Shown piece after piece: positions 1-11,200 of a stretch of 64,000 nucleotides of DNA (positions within the stretch are counted from its first letter, which is position 1; the number at the start of each line of letters is the position of its first letter). The position numbers and the translations under genes are program-made. The notes below the pieces were generated by a model. It was not told the DNA's origin, ran no database searches, and saw only the letters and a list, made by a program, of their open reading frames with translations. The DNA is taken from contig CAXIWS010000780.1 in assembly GCA_964036195.1 (NCBI GenBank), positions 1-64,000 of the forward strand. Reading direction: 5' to 3'. The stretch comes from Sphaerolaimus hirsutus (lineage: Eukaryota; Nematoda; Chromadorea; Monhysterida; Sphaerolaimidae).

Positions 1-3000
1 TTCCTGCGCGTTCGCGTGAGGTGAATTTGCGGATATCGGGCATGTGAACACTGTCTCTGTTCCTGGCTCTGACTTGTCCCTCATCAGCTGAACTTTCATC
101 TGGCTGAACGTATGCTGATAGTGACTTTGCCATTCTGTCCTCTGTTTCTGCTCTCCTGGCAAATCTGACGGACTGTGTTGAATTGGATCTGGCTCTCCTC
201 TTGATTGCTGGTTTCAACTCTGTCTTGCGCACTTTCCTTTGTGGATAATTGGTCTCTTTCTGAGTTGATTTCTTGATAGTATATCTGATGGCTCTGAAGC
301 ATAGCCATATGCATTTGAATGGACACACTATGCATTTCCATATGCATGTGTATACACATGGTGGGATCACTGGCTTCCCCGTGGCAATTCTCCAATTGTA
401 CCACAGGTATCCTGCAGCTACGATTCCAGCTATCAGGATTGTGATTCCCAGCAGCATTGCGATTGTGTTGATGATCACTTGAAAGGGTCCTTTCAGCATT
501 CCTCCCATAAAGTTGGTGTACCCTTTTGACACTCCAGATATATAATGACCATATGCTTTGCCGATTCCTGCTGCTGTCTGTCCAATTCCAGCTCCAATGC
601 CTTCTATTGAGTTTCTGATCACTCTGGGATCCAATGACATATCTGCTGTGTAATCGATCAACTGGTTCTGCACATGCTCCAAGTTCTGTAGTCTCTGAAT
701 CTGGCCTCTGACGTCCATGAAATTGGTCGCTCTGTTGACAATGTTGGTGAACAGGTGAGGCGCATCAAACGTGAAGGCCTGCCATTGTCCTTTCCATGTC
801 ATTTCAATTGGAGTCTCTGTAACATGCACCATTCCATGTGCGGACTTCCACTGTCCATGTTCATTTCTGTACAGGTGCGGTGTGGTGTGGCTGCAGTCCT
901 CTTCTGGTGATTTCTCCACCAAGTCTCTGCTGCCTGGGCTCTTGAACCACAAGGGCCCGTCTTTGTCCAATCTCATTGGTGTGTATTTGTAGCATGTCTC
1001 TCCCACTTTTCCCGTTTGATAAATTATGTATGGCTGCACTTCCTTGCATTCCCAAAACATAATTGCTTCTCCAGCCCATTCTGCATGAACATCCTGTCTT
1101 CCCAGCATGGCTCGAATTCCCAATGTTGGATCGATGCGGAAAAGCTGAGTCAACATGTCCAGCTGGTTCTTGCGAAGTTGACATAACTGATGCCATACAA
1201 TCGCAAATTGTGCCTGAGTCATTTCTCTGACCACATGTTGCAGGAACTGAAACTTGGAGTTTCTGTCGTCCAATCTGGCATACAATGTTCCACTGATTGT
1301 TGACTCTCTCGCCTCCACTATCTTTCCTGGCATTGCCCATTCCACAGGCACATCTTCTCTTCTGTCAAACTGGATGAATACACCTCCTTGATCGGTGTAG
1401 TATGTGTCTCCTGGAACACATTCTGAGCCAATTGGCCTCTTTGTCTTGTTGCTGTGGGAGTATGCTGCTTGCAATTTTGATACAATAATTGTCTGGCCAG
1501 ATATCTCTGATTTGAATCTGCCAATTCTCTCATATGCACATTGATGCTTGAAGTTCTCTGTATCCCACACTGTAATTCCATAATTGTGGTCTCTGCAATG
1601 TCCCATCATGGCTCTGCACTGGCTGAAATCTTGCAAGTCGCTGATTACAGTCTTTCCATCGAGTGAAGCCACGGTTCCTTCTTCCATGTAGAAGTTACTG
1701 ACGACATTCTCTTTGTCATGGCAACACCATGAATATTCCACATTCAAGGTTTGATTGGTTGTCCACACTTTGGGCTCCATTTCCACTAAAGGTGTTCCTC
1801 TGAACATCTTGTGAATTGTTGCATAATTACAGGCTACCACGCCAACTTGTTGGTATTTCTCAAAATTGCCTGTAATGCCTTTCGCTCCCCAGAAACTGGT
1901 GTGTGTGATGATTTCTTTGATTCTGATGTAGCATCTGTATGCTTTCTCTTTCTGTGGAATCTGTCTCTGTGCGTAAAGTGTAACTTTCATTGCCTTGACA
2001 AAATTCCTTGGTGGGATATGGCACTGCACTTCTTCAGGAACTGTAAGCGCATGTCCATGCCTCCCACTGGTGCAAATCTGATACTTCTGGCTTTGTGAAT
2101 TGATCACCTGTTCCACAGGATGATCCTTGATTGCGTCTTTGAATCTCTCATAAGTCTGCATCTCTCTGACAGATTTTGGTGGCCATTCTGAAGGCAAAGG
2201 CGGCAATCCATGATGCGCTGCCAATGATGGTGGCCTTACTGTCGAGGTTTCTAGAACGTATGTTCTAGAAAATACTTCGCTGTAAGCCTTGCCGGCTTCT
2301 CTCAGCGTTGCTGACTCTGACATGCCTGTCAGCATCAACACCATGCACAGCATTCCAATCACCAGACTGCTGGTGGTTGCTGTGGCTTTCCCTGTTGCAC
2401 TCCTCAGGACTCTATCTGACGCTGAGTTCCTCTGAGTAGGGTTTGGTACAGATTCTCTGTTCGAGCTCTGATTTCTGACATGTTTCTGGACAATTGCTGG
2501 GTCCAGTAAATTTACTTTGACTGTCACTGCTGTCTCTGGGATATCCATTGTCTTTGAATTGATTTCCAGCGGATACAATTGATTGAGTGGTCTGCTAACC
2601 ACATTTCTGTTGGCAGTTCTGACTTTTGCTGAGCGAATCTGTCCATCTTTGCTGGGCTCTAACTGCTCGATGCGACCCATCCTCCATGCACCTCTGGGCA
2701 TGTTCTCTTCATAAATCAGCACAACTTTATTCACTTTGGGTTCTTGAGTCGCTGTCAATCTGCCATGTTTGTGCGTCACCTGAGTTCTTTCCCTCAAGCT
2801 CGGAATGTACTCTTGATGCCACAAGTCCCAGAACTTATTCAAAGTTTGCTGGGTTGTCTCCCAATATTTCTGCAGTTTCGCTGCGTTATCCATTCTGGGT
2901 ACAAATTCTCCATCTTTGTCTGCATCAAACTGTGGTGCTCCAATCTGACCTTCCCCTGTCAGGAAGTCTTTTGGCGTCAGCACTCTGAGGCTCTTTACAT

Positions 3001-6000
3001 CACCATAGATGTAAGAGATTGGCCTGCTGTTGATCACTGCCTCGACTTCTTGCAGAAGTGTCAACAATTCTTGCAGAGTTAACATTCTGTGCCCCACAGC
3101 TGCCTTGAAATGTTTCTTGGTGATGCCCACCATTCTCTCATAGACTCCTCCCTGCCACGGTGCCATAGGAGTAGTCATGTTCCACTGGATTTGTTGCTGT
3201 GAGCAGTAAGTCTGTACTGCTCCACTTTTGACTATTTCTGACCATTCTTTCCCAGTATTAATGGCCTTGTCAGTGCTTGTGCTGAGCACTTTCTCTGTCA
3301 ATTTGAATTGCGTCGCATTGTCTGAAATCACTGCCTCAGGCTTTCCGCGCCTGGCGATGAATCTCCTGACTGCATTCAGGAATTCCTGTGCTGTCATGTC
3401 CAGCACACTTTCCAGGTGAACTGCACGTGTCACCATACATGTGAACAAACAGATCCACATTTTCCTGTGATTTTTGTCCACTTTGTACCAAACTGGTCCC
3501 AAATAATCCAAGCCCGTGTACTGGAACGGTCTGGCTCTTTGAACTCTGGTTTCTGGTAAATCTGGCATTGGTGGAAGCTGGTACGGCTTCGCTCCCAATT
3601 TCTTACAGGTTGGGCAGGTTCTGGTCACATTGTAGATCACCCGTCTGCCCTGTGTAATCCAGTACTTTTGTCTGATCGCTGCCAATGTGTGTTGCACTCC
3701 TGCGTGCATTAACTTCTCATGCTGGTCTCTGACGATCAGCTGAGTCACTGTAGCCGTTGCTGGCAACAGTATGAGTGGCACTGTGACCTCCTGTGGGTCT
3801 GTCTGCTCCATTCTGCCGTGGCACTTCAGGACTCCATCCTGATGCATTTGCACATTGAGCCATTTGATCAACTGCTGGTCTGCAGCTGTTTTCTTGCCAT
3901 TCTGGCTGCCTTTGCTGTGGCCTGTTGCCAGAATCTCTGCCACTCCTTTGTAATGATTCTGTTGCGTTACTTTGATCCAATATTTCAACGCACTCTCTCT
4001 CTCTTCAATACTGATAATTCCTTGTGGTTTCATTGTACCACAGATACTTTTCATAATTTCTGACGATCCATTCTGACTGTCATTTCTGCTGCGCTTTTTG
4101 TGCATCTGTCGCACAAATCTCATCACGTATACTGTTGCATCCAGTAACTTTGTCAGTGATGAGAATCTCTGAATCTCAATTCCCAATGGGTTGCTTTGCT
4201 TGCTTTCATCAGCTTGCACATTGCTGGCATCTGGGTCACTGACCACTTGCTGTGTGGCGCCCAGGTAAATTGGACTGGCTTTTGGGAACTTGAGCTCTTC
4301 TTTCTTGATTTCTGCCATTACTTCTGGCGTGACTGGCTCCACTTTCAACTCTGGCCACTCTCCAGTCATTAGCCATTCTGGCCCCTTCCACCACAGGTTA
4401 CTGCCTCCCAACTCTGACATATTCATGCCTCTTGTGGCCATGTCAGCTGGGTTCTCCAGTCCTGCGATGTGTCTGATGTGCATGTTCTCAGTCTCACTCT
4501 GAATTTTCCTGATTTCATCCAATCTGTTCTTGACAAAACATGCCAGTGGCTTCGCTGTCGTTAGCCACTTCAGACAACAGGTTGAATCTGACCATACAAC
4601 TGTTTGACTGAATTTGACGTCCTTGAGCTCTTTGTGAATAAACTTTGACATTCTGCTGCCGATCAACATTGCTAACAATTCCAGCCGTGGAATTGTCACT
4701 TCTGGTTTCTTTGGAGCGAGTCTCAATCTGGAGTACAGCAGGCTTGACATGCCGCTGTCATTTTCTGTTTTCTGGCATATGTATGCCGCTGCACTGTATG
4801 CCATTGCTGAGGCATCAACGAAAATGTGCAGTTGTGCATCTGCACCACTCTGATAATTCAGATTTCTGTTGAACTTGATCTGTCCAACTTTGAGCAATTC
4901 TGTCTCTAATTGCTGCCAAATTGCTGTCTGTTCCTCAGACAGGGGTGTGTCCCATTCTTTGGCACTTGGTCCTGAATGCCATAACGTTTGCAAAAATCTC
5001 TTTGCTGGCAGTAGGACAGGACTGACGAGTCCCATTGGATCAAAACATCCCGCAGTCACCTTTGCGATTGTCCTTTTCGTGGGAAGTTTGATTTTCTGGT
5101 CAGTTTCTGATAATTGTGATTGCTGAACTGTCTTTGGCGTTTTCAGCCACATCTGGTCGCTCTCTGTGTCCCATTTCATTCCTAGGACTGTTGTGACAAT
5201 TTCCTTGGCCACATCTGACTCTGCCAATTGCCAAGTAAAGCTCTTATTGTTGCTGTTCCATTCTCTCAGATTCATCTGTGCCTCTGTGAACAGCACTTTG
5301 GATTCCTGGTACAATTCGATTGCTTTCTGCTCTGTGTCCACACTGAGGATCAAATTATCCACATACAGATTTTCATCGATCAATTTTGCATTTTCTGTGC
5401 CAGCTTGATTCAGGTGATATCTGACTGTCAGCGCCAGCAGCGCTGGGCTGCAGATTATACCAAATGGTACTCTGGCAAATCTGTAAATCTGAATGTTGTC
5501 CTCCATGGATGGTTTCGTGGGATCCTTGTACCACAGAAATCTTGTCACATCTCTGTCACTGTCCTGCAGACTAATCTGCAGAAACGCTTTCTCTATGTCT
5601 GCGACCAGGGCGATTCCATGCAATCGGAATCGCATCAGCATCCCTACCAACTGTGGTAGTATCACTGGACCGCGGTACATGCACTCATTCAAGCTTGGCA
5701 TGCCTGGCGGTTTTGCTGAGGCGTCATATACCTCTCTGACCTTTGTGGTAGTTTTCTCTGGCGTTATCACTGGTTGATGAGGCAATATATGGAACTTTCT
5801 GCCATCCATAATATCCTCTTGAACCTTCTCAATCACTCCTTGCTCCTCCTGTGCTTTCATGATTGCCTGAATTTTCTCTAGTAATTCTGGGTCTCTCTTG
5901 AGCCTGTTGGTGAGGTACCTGAACCTTTTGAACGCCATTGCTTTGTTGTCTGGGAGTTCATGCAAATTTGGCTTGTACATGAACTTTACAGAGTACCGTC

Positions 6001-8194
6001 CATCTGGGTTTCTCTGTACACTCTCATTGAATTGCTTGATGGCCTCATCATCCTCGACGAGGTCTGGCTGGTCCATTATGCCAATGGTATCCAGTCTATC
6101 CATGTCTTTGACATTTGGTACAGGAGCAATTGACAACGGTGCTTCCTCGTACCACTTTTCTCTCTGAATTTGATGCACAATTGTGTTGACCACCACCGGA
6201 TATGCGCCATCCGTGGTCCATTGATTTCTGTTGCTCGTCAGCTGCCCACCTCCCATCAGCAATCCCAATTCTGATGGAATGACATACAATCCTGACAGAA
6301 GTCTGGTGGTGCTGGTGTTTCTGGACATCAAGTCCCAGAAATAATTCAAGCCCACTATAATGTCTGGCTTGAACTTGCACTCTGTTCCTTTTTCCTTGGG
6401 AATTCTGTCTGCAAAGTAACTCTCATCTGGGAAGTACTTCTGCAGGTACTTTTCGTCCTGTTCTGACACAGGCACTTTGACTTGTTCTGTGGTCAACGTC
6501 GGGACCACATCAGCCACCATATCAACTTTCTGGCCATTTCTGAGCCGCATTCTGAATTCCACTTGCTGTACTACTTTATAGTGCGGCTTTTCATTTCCGA
6601 ATGTGTACACCTGGATGTGGTGTTCACCTGTACTCTTCAGATTGAGTTTCTTGGCCACTTTCTCTGACATGTACGTTCCCTGGGATCCTGTGTCCAAGAA
6701 CGCTTGAATCTGTAGTGGTGGCTGTTCAGGCTCCATCTCTGTATCCATTTCTGAAGCCTCAATCACGGTTCTGGCTGTCATCAGCATTGACATATTTCTG
6801 TTTACTGACAGGTTCACTGACGTATTCTCTTGCTTTGTATTTGGTTCTGTAACCACCGTGCTGGATATGGTCTCTGTCTCCACCATTTCTGGTCCAGCTT
6901 CTTCCACAGTGACACAATTCACTGTGGCCTTTCTCTGTTGGCTCTGTGCTGGTCGACCGGCCGTCGGCACAGACTTTCTGCCATTGTTTGTTGATTGCTG
7001 GCCATTCTGTTGACCATTTGCTCTAAATGCTGGAATTTGCCGTCCAGCGTTTCCATTGCTATTGTCACCAAATTTCTCTGGGCACACCGCAGTGTGGTGC
7101 CTATTGGACTTGCAGTAGAAGCAACTTCTCGTAAATTGACATTGATTCATGTAATGCCCTTTCTGCAGGCATCTCAGGCATCGCTCTGCCTTTGACAAAA
7201 TCACTCTCCTTTCTCTGGCAGTTTTGAACTTTGGACACTTATCATTAAAGTGTAATTGCTGTGTGTCATTGCAGAACACACACGGCCTCCCAGGATTCAT
7301 GAATCCAGCCTGTGGTGCACTCTGTCCATTCTGGATCACAGACATGCTCCCTGTGCTGGTCCTTGGGTTCTCTGGCCCTCTGAATCGGTTCCCATTGCCT
7401 TGAAACCGATTATTGAATTGCTGTGCGCGGGGATTATTCCCAAACCCTTGGCGCGATTGCTGAACTGGTGCCTCAGTTTGCTGTGCGTGCTGTACAGCCT
7501 CACTGAGCGCTAGCTGCTTGCCAAACAGCTTTCTGAAATTTTCCACCGTCAAGGCTTCCTCAGTTCCCTGTTCCTTCTGGATTTCTCTGAGAACCTCGGG
7601 TGGCACTTTCTGTTGCAGCTGGCTCAACAGCATTGGATGTTCCACTGATTCACCCAGTGACTCCAACTGCTGGAGCAGCCTTTCAATTGCATCAAACAAA
7701 ATTCTCATATCCTGACAGGTATTCCTGGCCTGTCGCAACTTCATGATATTACTCATCAGCATGTTTCTGACCACAACTGGCTGGTCATATCTCTTCTTGA
7801 GCATTGCAATTGCGGGTGCATAATTCTCTGCGGTCACACTCAATCCACTGATCATGCCAAATGCTGAGCCTTTCAGCAAGCTCCTCAAGTATGAAAACTT
7901 GGAAATGTCCTCCAAATCTGTCCGATTGTGAATGTGGGATTCGAACATTTGCCACCATGATCGAAATTTGACAATTTCCCCAGTAAACTGTTCCACTTCC
8001 AGTTTCTGTAATTTGACGCTCTTTGCTGTGGTTGCATTGGTTGAACTTGCCCCCGGAGCAGCTCCCTGAGCTGTCAGAGCCATCTGGGCAGCCATCTGCT
8101 GTATGAATGCTGTATTGACTTCATACATGGTATTTCCGCTCTGTTGCTGGATCATGTCTTGCAACTCTTCGATGTATACATTCATGGCTGCCAT
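1..8194 (-). CDS. Partial Gag-Pro-Pol-Env polyprotein, second unit of the composite element (open at left edge)
   Basis: One frame stays open for about 2731 codons from the first Met after the junction (8194) to the window edge. It starts inside gag: the N-terminal coiled-coil part (roughly the first 118 residues) is missing, but the Pao-type capsid region and the CCHC knuckles (about 7070-7290) remain. It then encodes protease (DTGS, Asp codon near 6694), RT (YVDN near 5359; motif B Gly kept), RNase H, integrase (first catalytic Asp near 3508) and, from about 2614 down, the envelope glycoprotein. Frame arithmetic (8194, 7345 and 2614 are all in one codon phase) shows gag, pol and env are in frame with no stop between them. 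The last ~58 env codons lie outside the window. It has no leader or start region of its own, because it sits behind a truncated pol. Confidence 0.85.
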   Translation of the reverse strand, partial: MAAMNVYIEELQDMIQQQSGNTMYEVNTAFIQQMAAQMALTAQGAAPGASSTNATTAKSVKLQKLEVEQFTGEIVKFRSWWQMFESHIHNRTDLEDISKFSYLRSLLKGSAFGMISGLSVTAENYAPAIAMLKKRYDQPVVVRNMLMSNIMKLRQARNTCQDMRILFDAIERLLQQLESLGESVEHPMLLSQLQQKVPPEVLREIQKEQGTEEALTVENFRKLFGKQLALSEAVQHAQQTEAPVQQSRQGFGNNPRAQQFNNRFQGNGNRFRGPENPRTSTGSMSVIQNGQSAPQAGFMNPGRPCVFCNDTQQLHFNDKCPKFKTARERRVILSKAERCLRCLQKGHYMNQCQFTRSCFYCKSNRHHTAVCPEKFGDNSNGNAGRQIPAFRANGQQNGQQSTNNGRKSVPTAGRPAQSQQRKATVNCVTVEEAGPEMVETETISSTVVTEPNTKQENTSVNLSVNRNMSMLMTARTVIEASEMDTEMEPEQPPLQIQAFLDTGSQGTYMSEKVAKKLNLKSTGEHHIQVYTFGNEKPHYKVVQQVEFRMRLRNGQKVDMVADVVPTLTTEQVKVPVSEQDEKYLQKYFPDESYFADRIPKEKGTECKFKPDIIVGLNYFWDLMSRNTSTTRLLSGLYVIPSELGLLMGGGQLTSNRNQWTTDGAYPVVVNTIVHQIQREKWYEEAPLSIAPVPNVKDMDRLDTIGIMDQPDLVEDDEAIKQFNESVQRNPDGRYSVKFMYKPNLHELPDNKAMAFKRFRYLTNRLKRDPELLEKIQAIMKAQEEQGVIEKVQEDIMDGRKFHILPHQPVITPEKTTTKVREVYDASAKPPGMPSLNECMYRGPVILPQLVGMLMRFRLHGIALVADIEKAFLQISLQDSDRDVTRFLWYKDPTKPSMEDNIQIYRFARVPFGIICSPALLALTVRYHLNQAGTENAKLIDENLYVDNLILSVDTEQKAIELYQESKVLFTEAQMNLREWNSNNKSFTWQLAESDVAKEIVTTVLGMKWDTESDQMWLKTPKTVQQSQLSETDQKIKLPTKRTIAKVTAGCFDPMGLVSPVLLPAKRFLQTLWHSGPSAKEWDTPLSEEQTAIWQQLETELLKVGQIKFNRNLNYQSGADAQLHIFVDASAMAYSAAAYICQKTENDSGMSSLLYSRLRLAPKKPEVTIPRLELLAMLIGSRMSKFIHKELKDVKFSQTVVWSDSTCCLKWLTTAKPLACFVKNRLDEIRKIQSETENMHIRHIAGLENPADMATRGMNMSELGGSNLWWKGPEWLMTGEWPELKVEPVTPEVMAEIKKEELKFPKASPIYLGATQQVVSDPDASNVQADESKQSNPLGIEIQRFSSLTKLLDATVYVMRFVRQMHKKRSRNDSQNGSSEIMKSICGTMKPQGIISIEERESALKYWIKVTQQNHYKGVAEILATGHSKGSQNGKKTAADQQLIKWLNVQMHQDGVLKCHGRMEQTDPQEVTVPLILLPATATVTQLIVRDQHEKLMHAGVQHTLAAIRQKYWITQGRRVIYNVTRTCPTCKKLGAKPYQLPPMPDLPETRVQRARPFQYTGLDYLGPVWYKVDKNHRKMWICLFTCMVTRAVHLESVLDMTAQEFLNAVRRFIARRGKPEAVISDNATQFKLTEKVLSTSTDKAINTGKEWSEIVKSGAVQTYCSQQQIQWNMTTPMAPWQGGVYERMVGITKKHFKAAVGHRMLTLQELLTLLQEVEAVINSRPISYIYGDVKSLRVLTPKDFLTGEGQIGAPQFDADKDGEFVPRMDNAAKLQKYWETTQQTLNKFWDLWHQEYIPSLRERTQVTHKHGRLTATQEPKVNKVVLIYEENMPRGAWRMGRIEQLEPSKDGQIRSAKVRTANRNVVSRPLNQLYPLEINSKTMDIPETAVTVKVNLLDPAIVQKHVRNQSSNRESVPNPTQRNSASDRVLRSATGKATATTSSLVIGMLCMVLMLTGMSESATLREAGKAYSEVFSRTYVLETSTVRPPSLAAHHGLPPLPSEWPPKSVREMQTYERFKDAIKDHPVEQVINSQSQKYQICTSGRHGHALTVPEEVQCHIPPRNFVKAMKVTLYAQRQIPQKEKAYRCYIRIKEIITHTSFWGAKGITGNFEKYQQVGVVACNYATIHKMFRGTPLVEMEPKVWTTNQTLNVEYSWCCHDKENVVSNFYMEEGTVASLDGKTVISDLQDFSQCRAMMGHCRDHNYGITVWDTENFKHQCAYERIGRFKSEISGQTIIVSKLQAAYSHSNKTKRPIGSECVPGDTYYTDQGGVFIQFDRREDVPVEWAMPGKIVEARESTISGTLYARLDDRNSKFQFLQHVVREMTQAQFAIVWHQLCQLRKNQLDMLTQLFRIDPTLGIRAMLGRQDVHAEWAGEAIMFWECKEVQPYIIYQTGKVGETCYKYTPMRLDKDGPLWFKSPGSRDLVEKSPEEDCSHTTPHLYRNEHGQWKSAHGMVHVTETPIEMTWKGQWQAFTFDAPHLFTNIVNRATNFMDVRGQIQRLQNLEHVQNQLIDYTADMSLDPRVIRNSIEGIGAGIGQTAAGIGKAYGHYISGVSKGYTNFMGGMLKGPFQVIINTIAMLLGITILIAGIVAAGYLWYNWRIATGKPVIPPCVYTCIWKCIVCPFKCIWLCFRAIRYTIKKSTQKETNYPQRKVRKTELKPAIKRRARSNSTQSVRFARRAETEDRMAKSLSAYVQPDESSADEGQVRARNRDSVHMPDIRKFTSRERAG

Positions 8195-8214
8195 TTTCTG
8201 CCAACTCTTCGATG
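8182..8214 (-). other. Recombination junction between pol of unit 2 and gag of unit 1
   Basis: Upstream pol sequence ends within the C-terminal (DUF5641-like) segment and switches to gag sequence. The 13-mer CAACTCTTCGATG occurs at 8162-8174, its normal gag place, and again at 8202-8214 exactly at the breakpoint. This looks like a templated filler at an end-joining junction, or template slippage during reverse transcription. The reading frames of the two units are not aligned: the upstream pol frame meets TGA at 8182-8184. Confidence 0.8.
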
Positions 8215-11200
8215 CACTTTGGGTTCTTGAGTCGCTGTCAATCTGCCATGTTTGTGCGTCACCTGAGTTCTTTCCCTCAAACTCGGGATATACTCTTGAT
8301 GCCACAAGTCCCAGAACTTATCCAAAGTTTGCTGGGTTGTCTCCCAATATTTCTGCAGTTTCGCTGCGTTATCCATTCTGGGCACAAATTCTCCATCTTT
8401 GTCTGCGTCAAACTGTGGTGCTCCAATCTGACCTTCCCCTGTCAGGAAGTCTTTTGGCGTCAGCACTCTGAGGCTCTTTACATCACCATAGATGTAAGAG
8501 ATTGGCCTGCTGTTGATCACTGCCTCGACTTCTGGCAGAAGTGTCAACAATTCTTGCAGGGTTAACATTCTGTGCCCCACAGCTGCCTTGAAATGTTTCT
8601 TGGTGATGCCCACCATTCTCTCATAGACACCTCCCTGCCATGGTGCCATAGGAGTAGTCATGTTCCACTGGATTTGTTGCTGTGAGCAGTAAGTCTGTAC
8701 TGCTCCACTTTTGACCATTTCTGACCATTCCTTTCCAGTATTGATGGCCTTGTCAGTGCTTGTGCTGAGCACTTTCTCTGTCAATTTGAATTGCGTCGCA
8801 TTGTCTGAAATCACTGCCTCAGGCTTTCCACGCCTGGCGATGAATCTCCTGACTGCATTCAGGAATTCCGGTGCTGTCATGTCCAGCACACTTTCCAGGT
8901 GAACTGCACGTGTCACCATACATGTGAACAAACAGATCCACATTTTCCTGTGATCTTTGTCCACTTTGTACCAAAATGGTCCCAAATAATCCAAGCCCGT
9001 GTACTGGAACGGTCTGGCTCTCTGAACTCTGGTTTCTGGTAAATCTGGCATTGGTGGAAGCTGGTACGGCTTTGCTCCCAATTTCTTACAGGTTGGGCAG
9101 GTTCTAGTCACATTGTAGATCACCCGTCTGCCCTGTGTAATCCAGTACTTTTGTCTGATCGCTGCCAATGTGTGTTGTACTCCTGCGTGCATCAACTTCT
9201 CATGCTGGTCTCTGACAATCAGCTGAGTCACTGTAGCCGTTGCTGGCAACAGTATGAGTGGCACTGTGACCTCCTGTGGGTCAGTATGCTCCATTTGGCC
9301 GTGGCACTTCAGGATTCCATCCTGATGCATTTGTACATTGAGCCATTTGATCAACTGCTGGTCTGCAGCTGTTTTCTTGCTATTCTGGCTGTCTTTGCTA
9401 TGGCTTGTTGCCAGAATCTCTGCCACTCCTTTGTAATGATTCTGTTGCGTCACTTTGATCCAGTATTTCAATGCAATCTCTCTCTCTTCAATGCTGATAA
9501 TTCCCTGTGGTTTCATTGTACCACAGATACTTTCCATGATTTCTGACAATCCATTCTGACTGTCATTTCTGTTGCGCTTCTTGTGCATTTGTCGCACAAA
9601 TCTCATCACATATACTGTTGCATCCAGTAACTTTGTCAGTGATGAAAATCTCTGAATCTCAATTCCCAATGGGTTGCTTTGCTTGCTTTCATCAGCTTGC
9701 ACATTGCTGGCATCTGGGTCACTGACCACTTGCTGTGTGGCGCCCAGGTAAATTGGACTGGCTTTTGGGAACTTGAGCTCTTCTTTCTTGATTTCTGCCA
9801 TTACTTCTGGCGTAACTGGCTCCACTTTCGGCTCTGGCCACTCTCCAGTCATTAGCCATTCTGGCCCCTTCCACCACAGGTTACTGCCTTCCAACTCTGA
9901 CATATTCATGCCTCTTGTGGCCATGTCAGCTGGGTTTTCCAGTCCTGCGATGTGTCTGATGTGCATGTTCTCTGTCTCACTCTGAATTTTCCTGACTTCA
10001 TCCAATCTGTTCTTGACAAAACATGCCAGTGGCTTCGCTGTTGTTAGCCACTTCAGACAACAGGTTGAATCTGACCATACAACTGTTTGACTGAATTTGA
10101 CGTCCTTGAGCTCTTTGTGAATAAACTTTGACATTCTGCTGCCGATCAACATTGCTAACAATTCCAGCCGTGGAATTGTCACTTCTGGTTTCTTTGGAGC
10201 TAGTCTCAATCTGGAGTACAGCAGGCTTGATGTGCCGCTGTCATTTTCCGTTTTCTGGCATATGTATGCCGCTGCGCTGTATGCCATTGCTGAGGCATCA
10301 ATGAAAATGTGCAGTTGTGCATCTGCACTACTCTGATAATTCAGATTTCTGTTGAACTTGATCTGTCCAACCTTGAGCAATTCTGCCTCTAATTGCTGCC
10401 AAATTGCTGTCTGTTCCTCAGACAGGGGAGTATCCCACTCTTTGGCACTTGGTCCTGAATGCCATAACATCTGCAAAAATCTCTTTGCTGGCAGTAGGAC
10501 AGGACTGACGAGTCCCATTGGATCAAAACATCCCGCAGTTACTTTTGCAACTGTCCTTTTTGTGGGAAGTTTGATTTTCTGGTCAGTTTCTGATAATTGT
10601 GACAGCTGAACTGTCTTTGGCGTTTTCAGCCACATCTGGTCGCTCTCTGTGTCCCATTTCATTCCTAGGACTGTTGTGACAATTTCCTTGGCCACATCTG
10701 ACTCTGCCAATTGCCAAGTAAAGTTCTTGTTGTTGCTGTTCCACTCTCTCAGATTCATCTGTGCCTCTTTGAACAGCACTTTGGATTCATGGTACAATTT
10801 GATTGCTTTCTGCTCTGTGTCCACACTGAGGATCAAATTATCCACATACAGATTTTCATCGATCAATTTTGCATTTTCTGTGCCAGCTTGATTCAGGTGG
10901 TATCTGACTGTCAGCGCCAGCAGCGCTGGGCTGCAGATTATACGAAATGGCACTCTGGCAAATCTGTAAATCTGAATGTTGTCCTCCATGGATGGTTTTG
11001 TGGGATCCTTGTACCACAGAAATCTTGTCACATCTCTGTCACTGTCCTGCAGACTAATCTGCAGAAACGCTTTCTCTATGTCTGCGACCAGGGCGATTCC
11101 ATGCAACCGGAATCGCATCAGCATCCCTACCAGCTGTGGTAGTATCACTGGACCGCGGTACATGCACTCATTCAAGCTTGGCATGCCTGGCGGTTTCGCT

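Noticed and set aside
5228..5659. Long open frames on the plus strand across the pol and env regions (up to ~147 codons)
   Set aside because: They mirror the coding minus strand, recur at the same places in every copy, and have no recognisable domains. They are shadows of pol/env codon composition.
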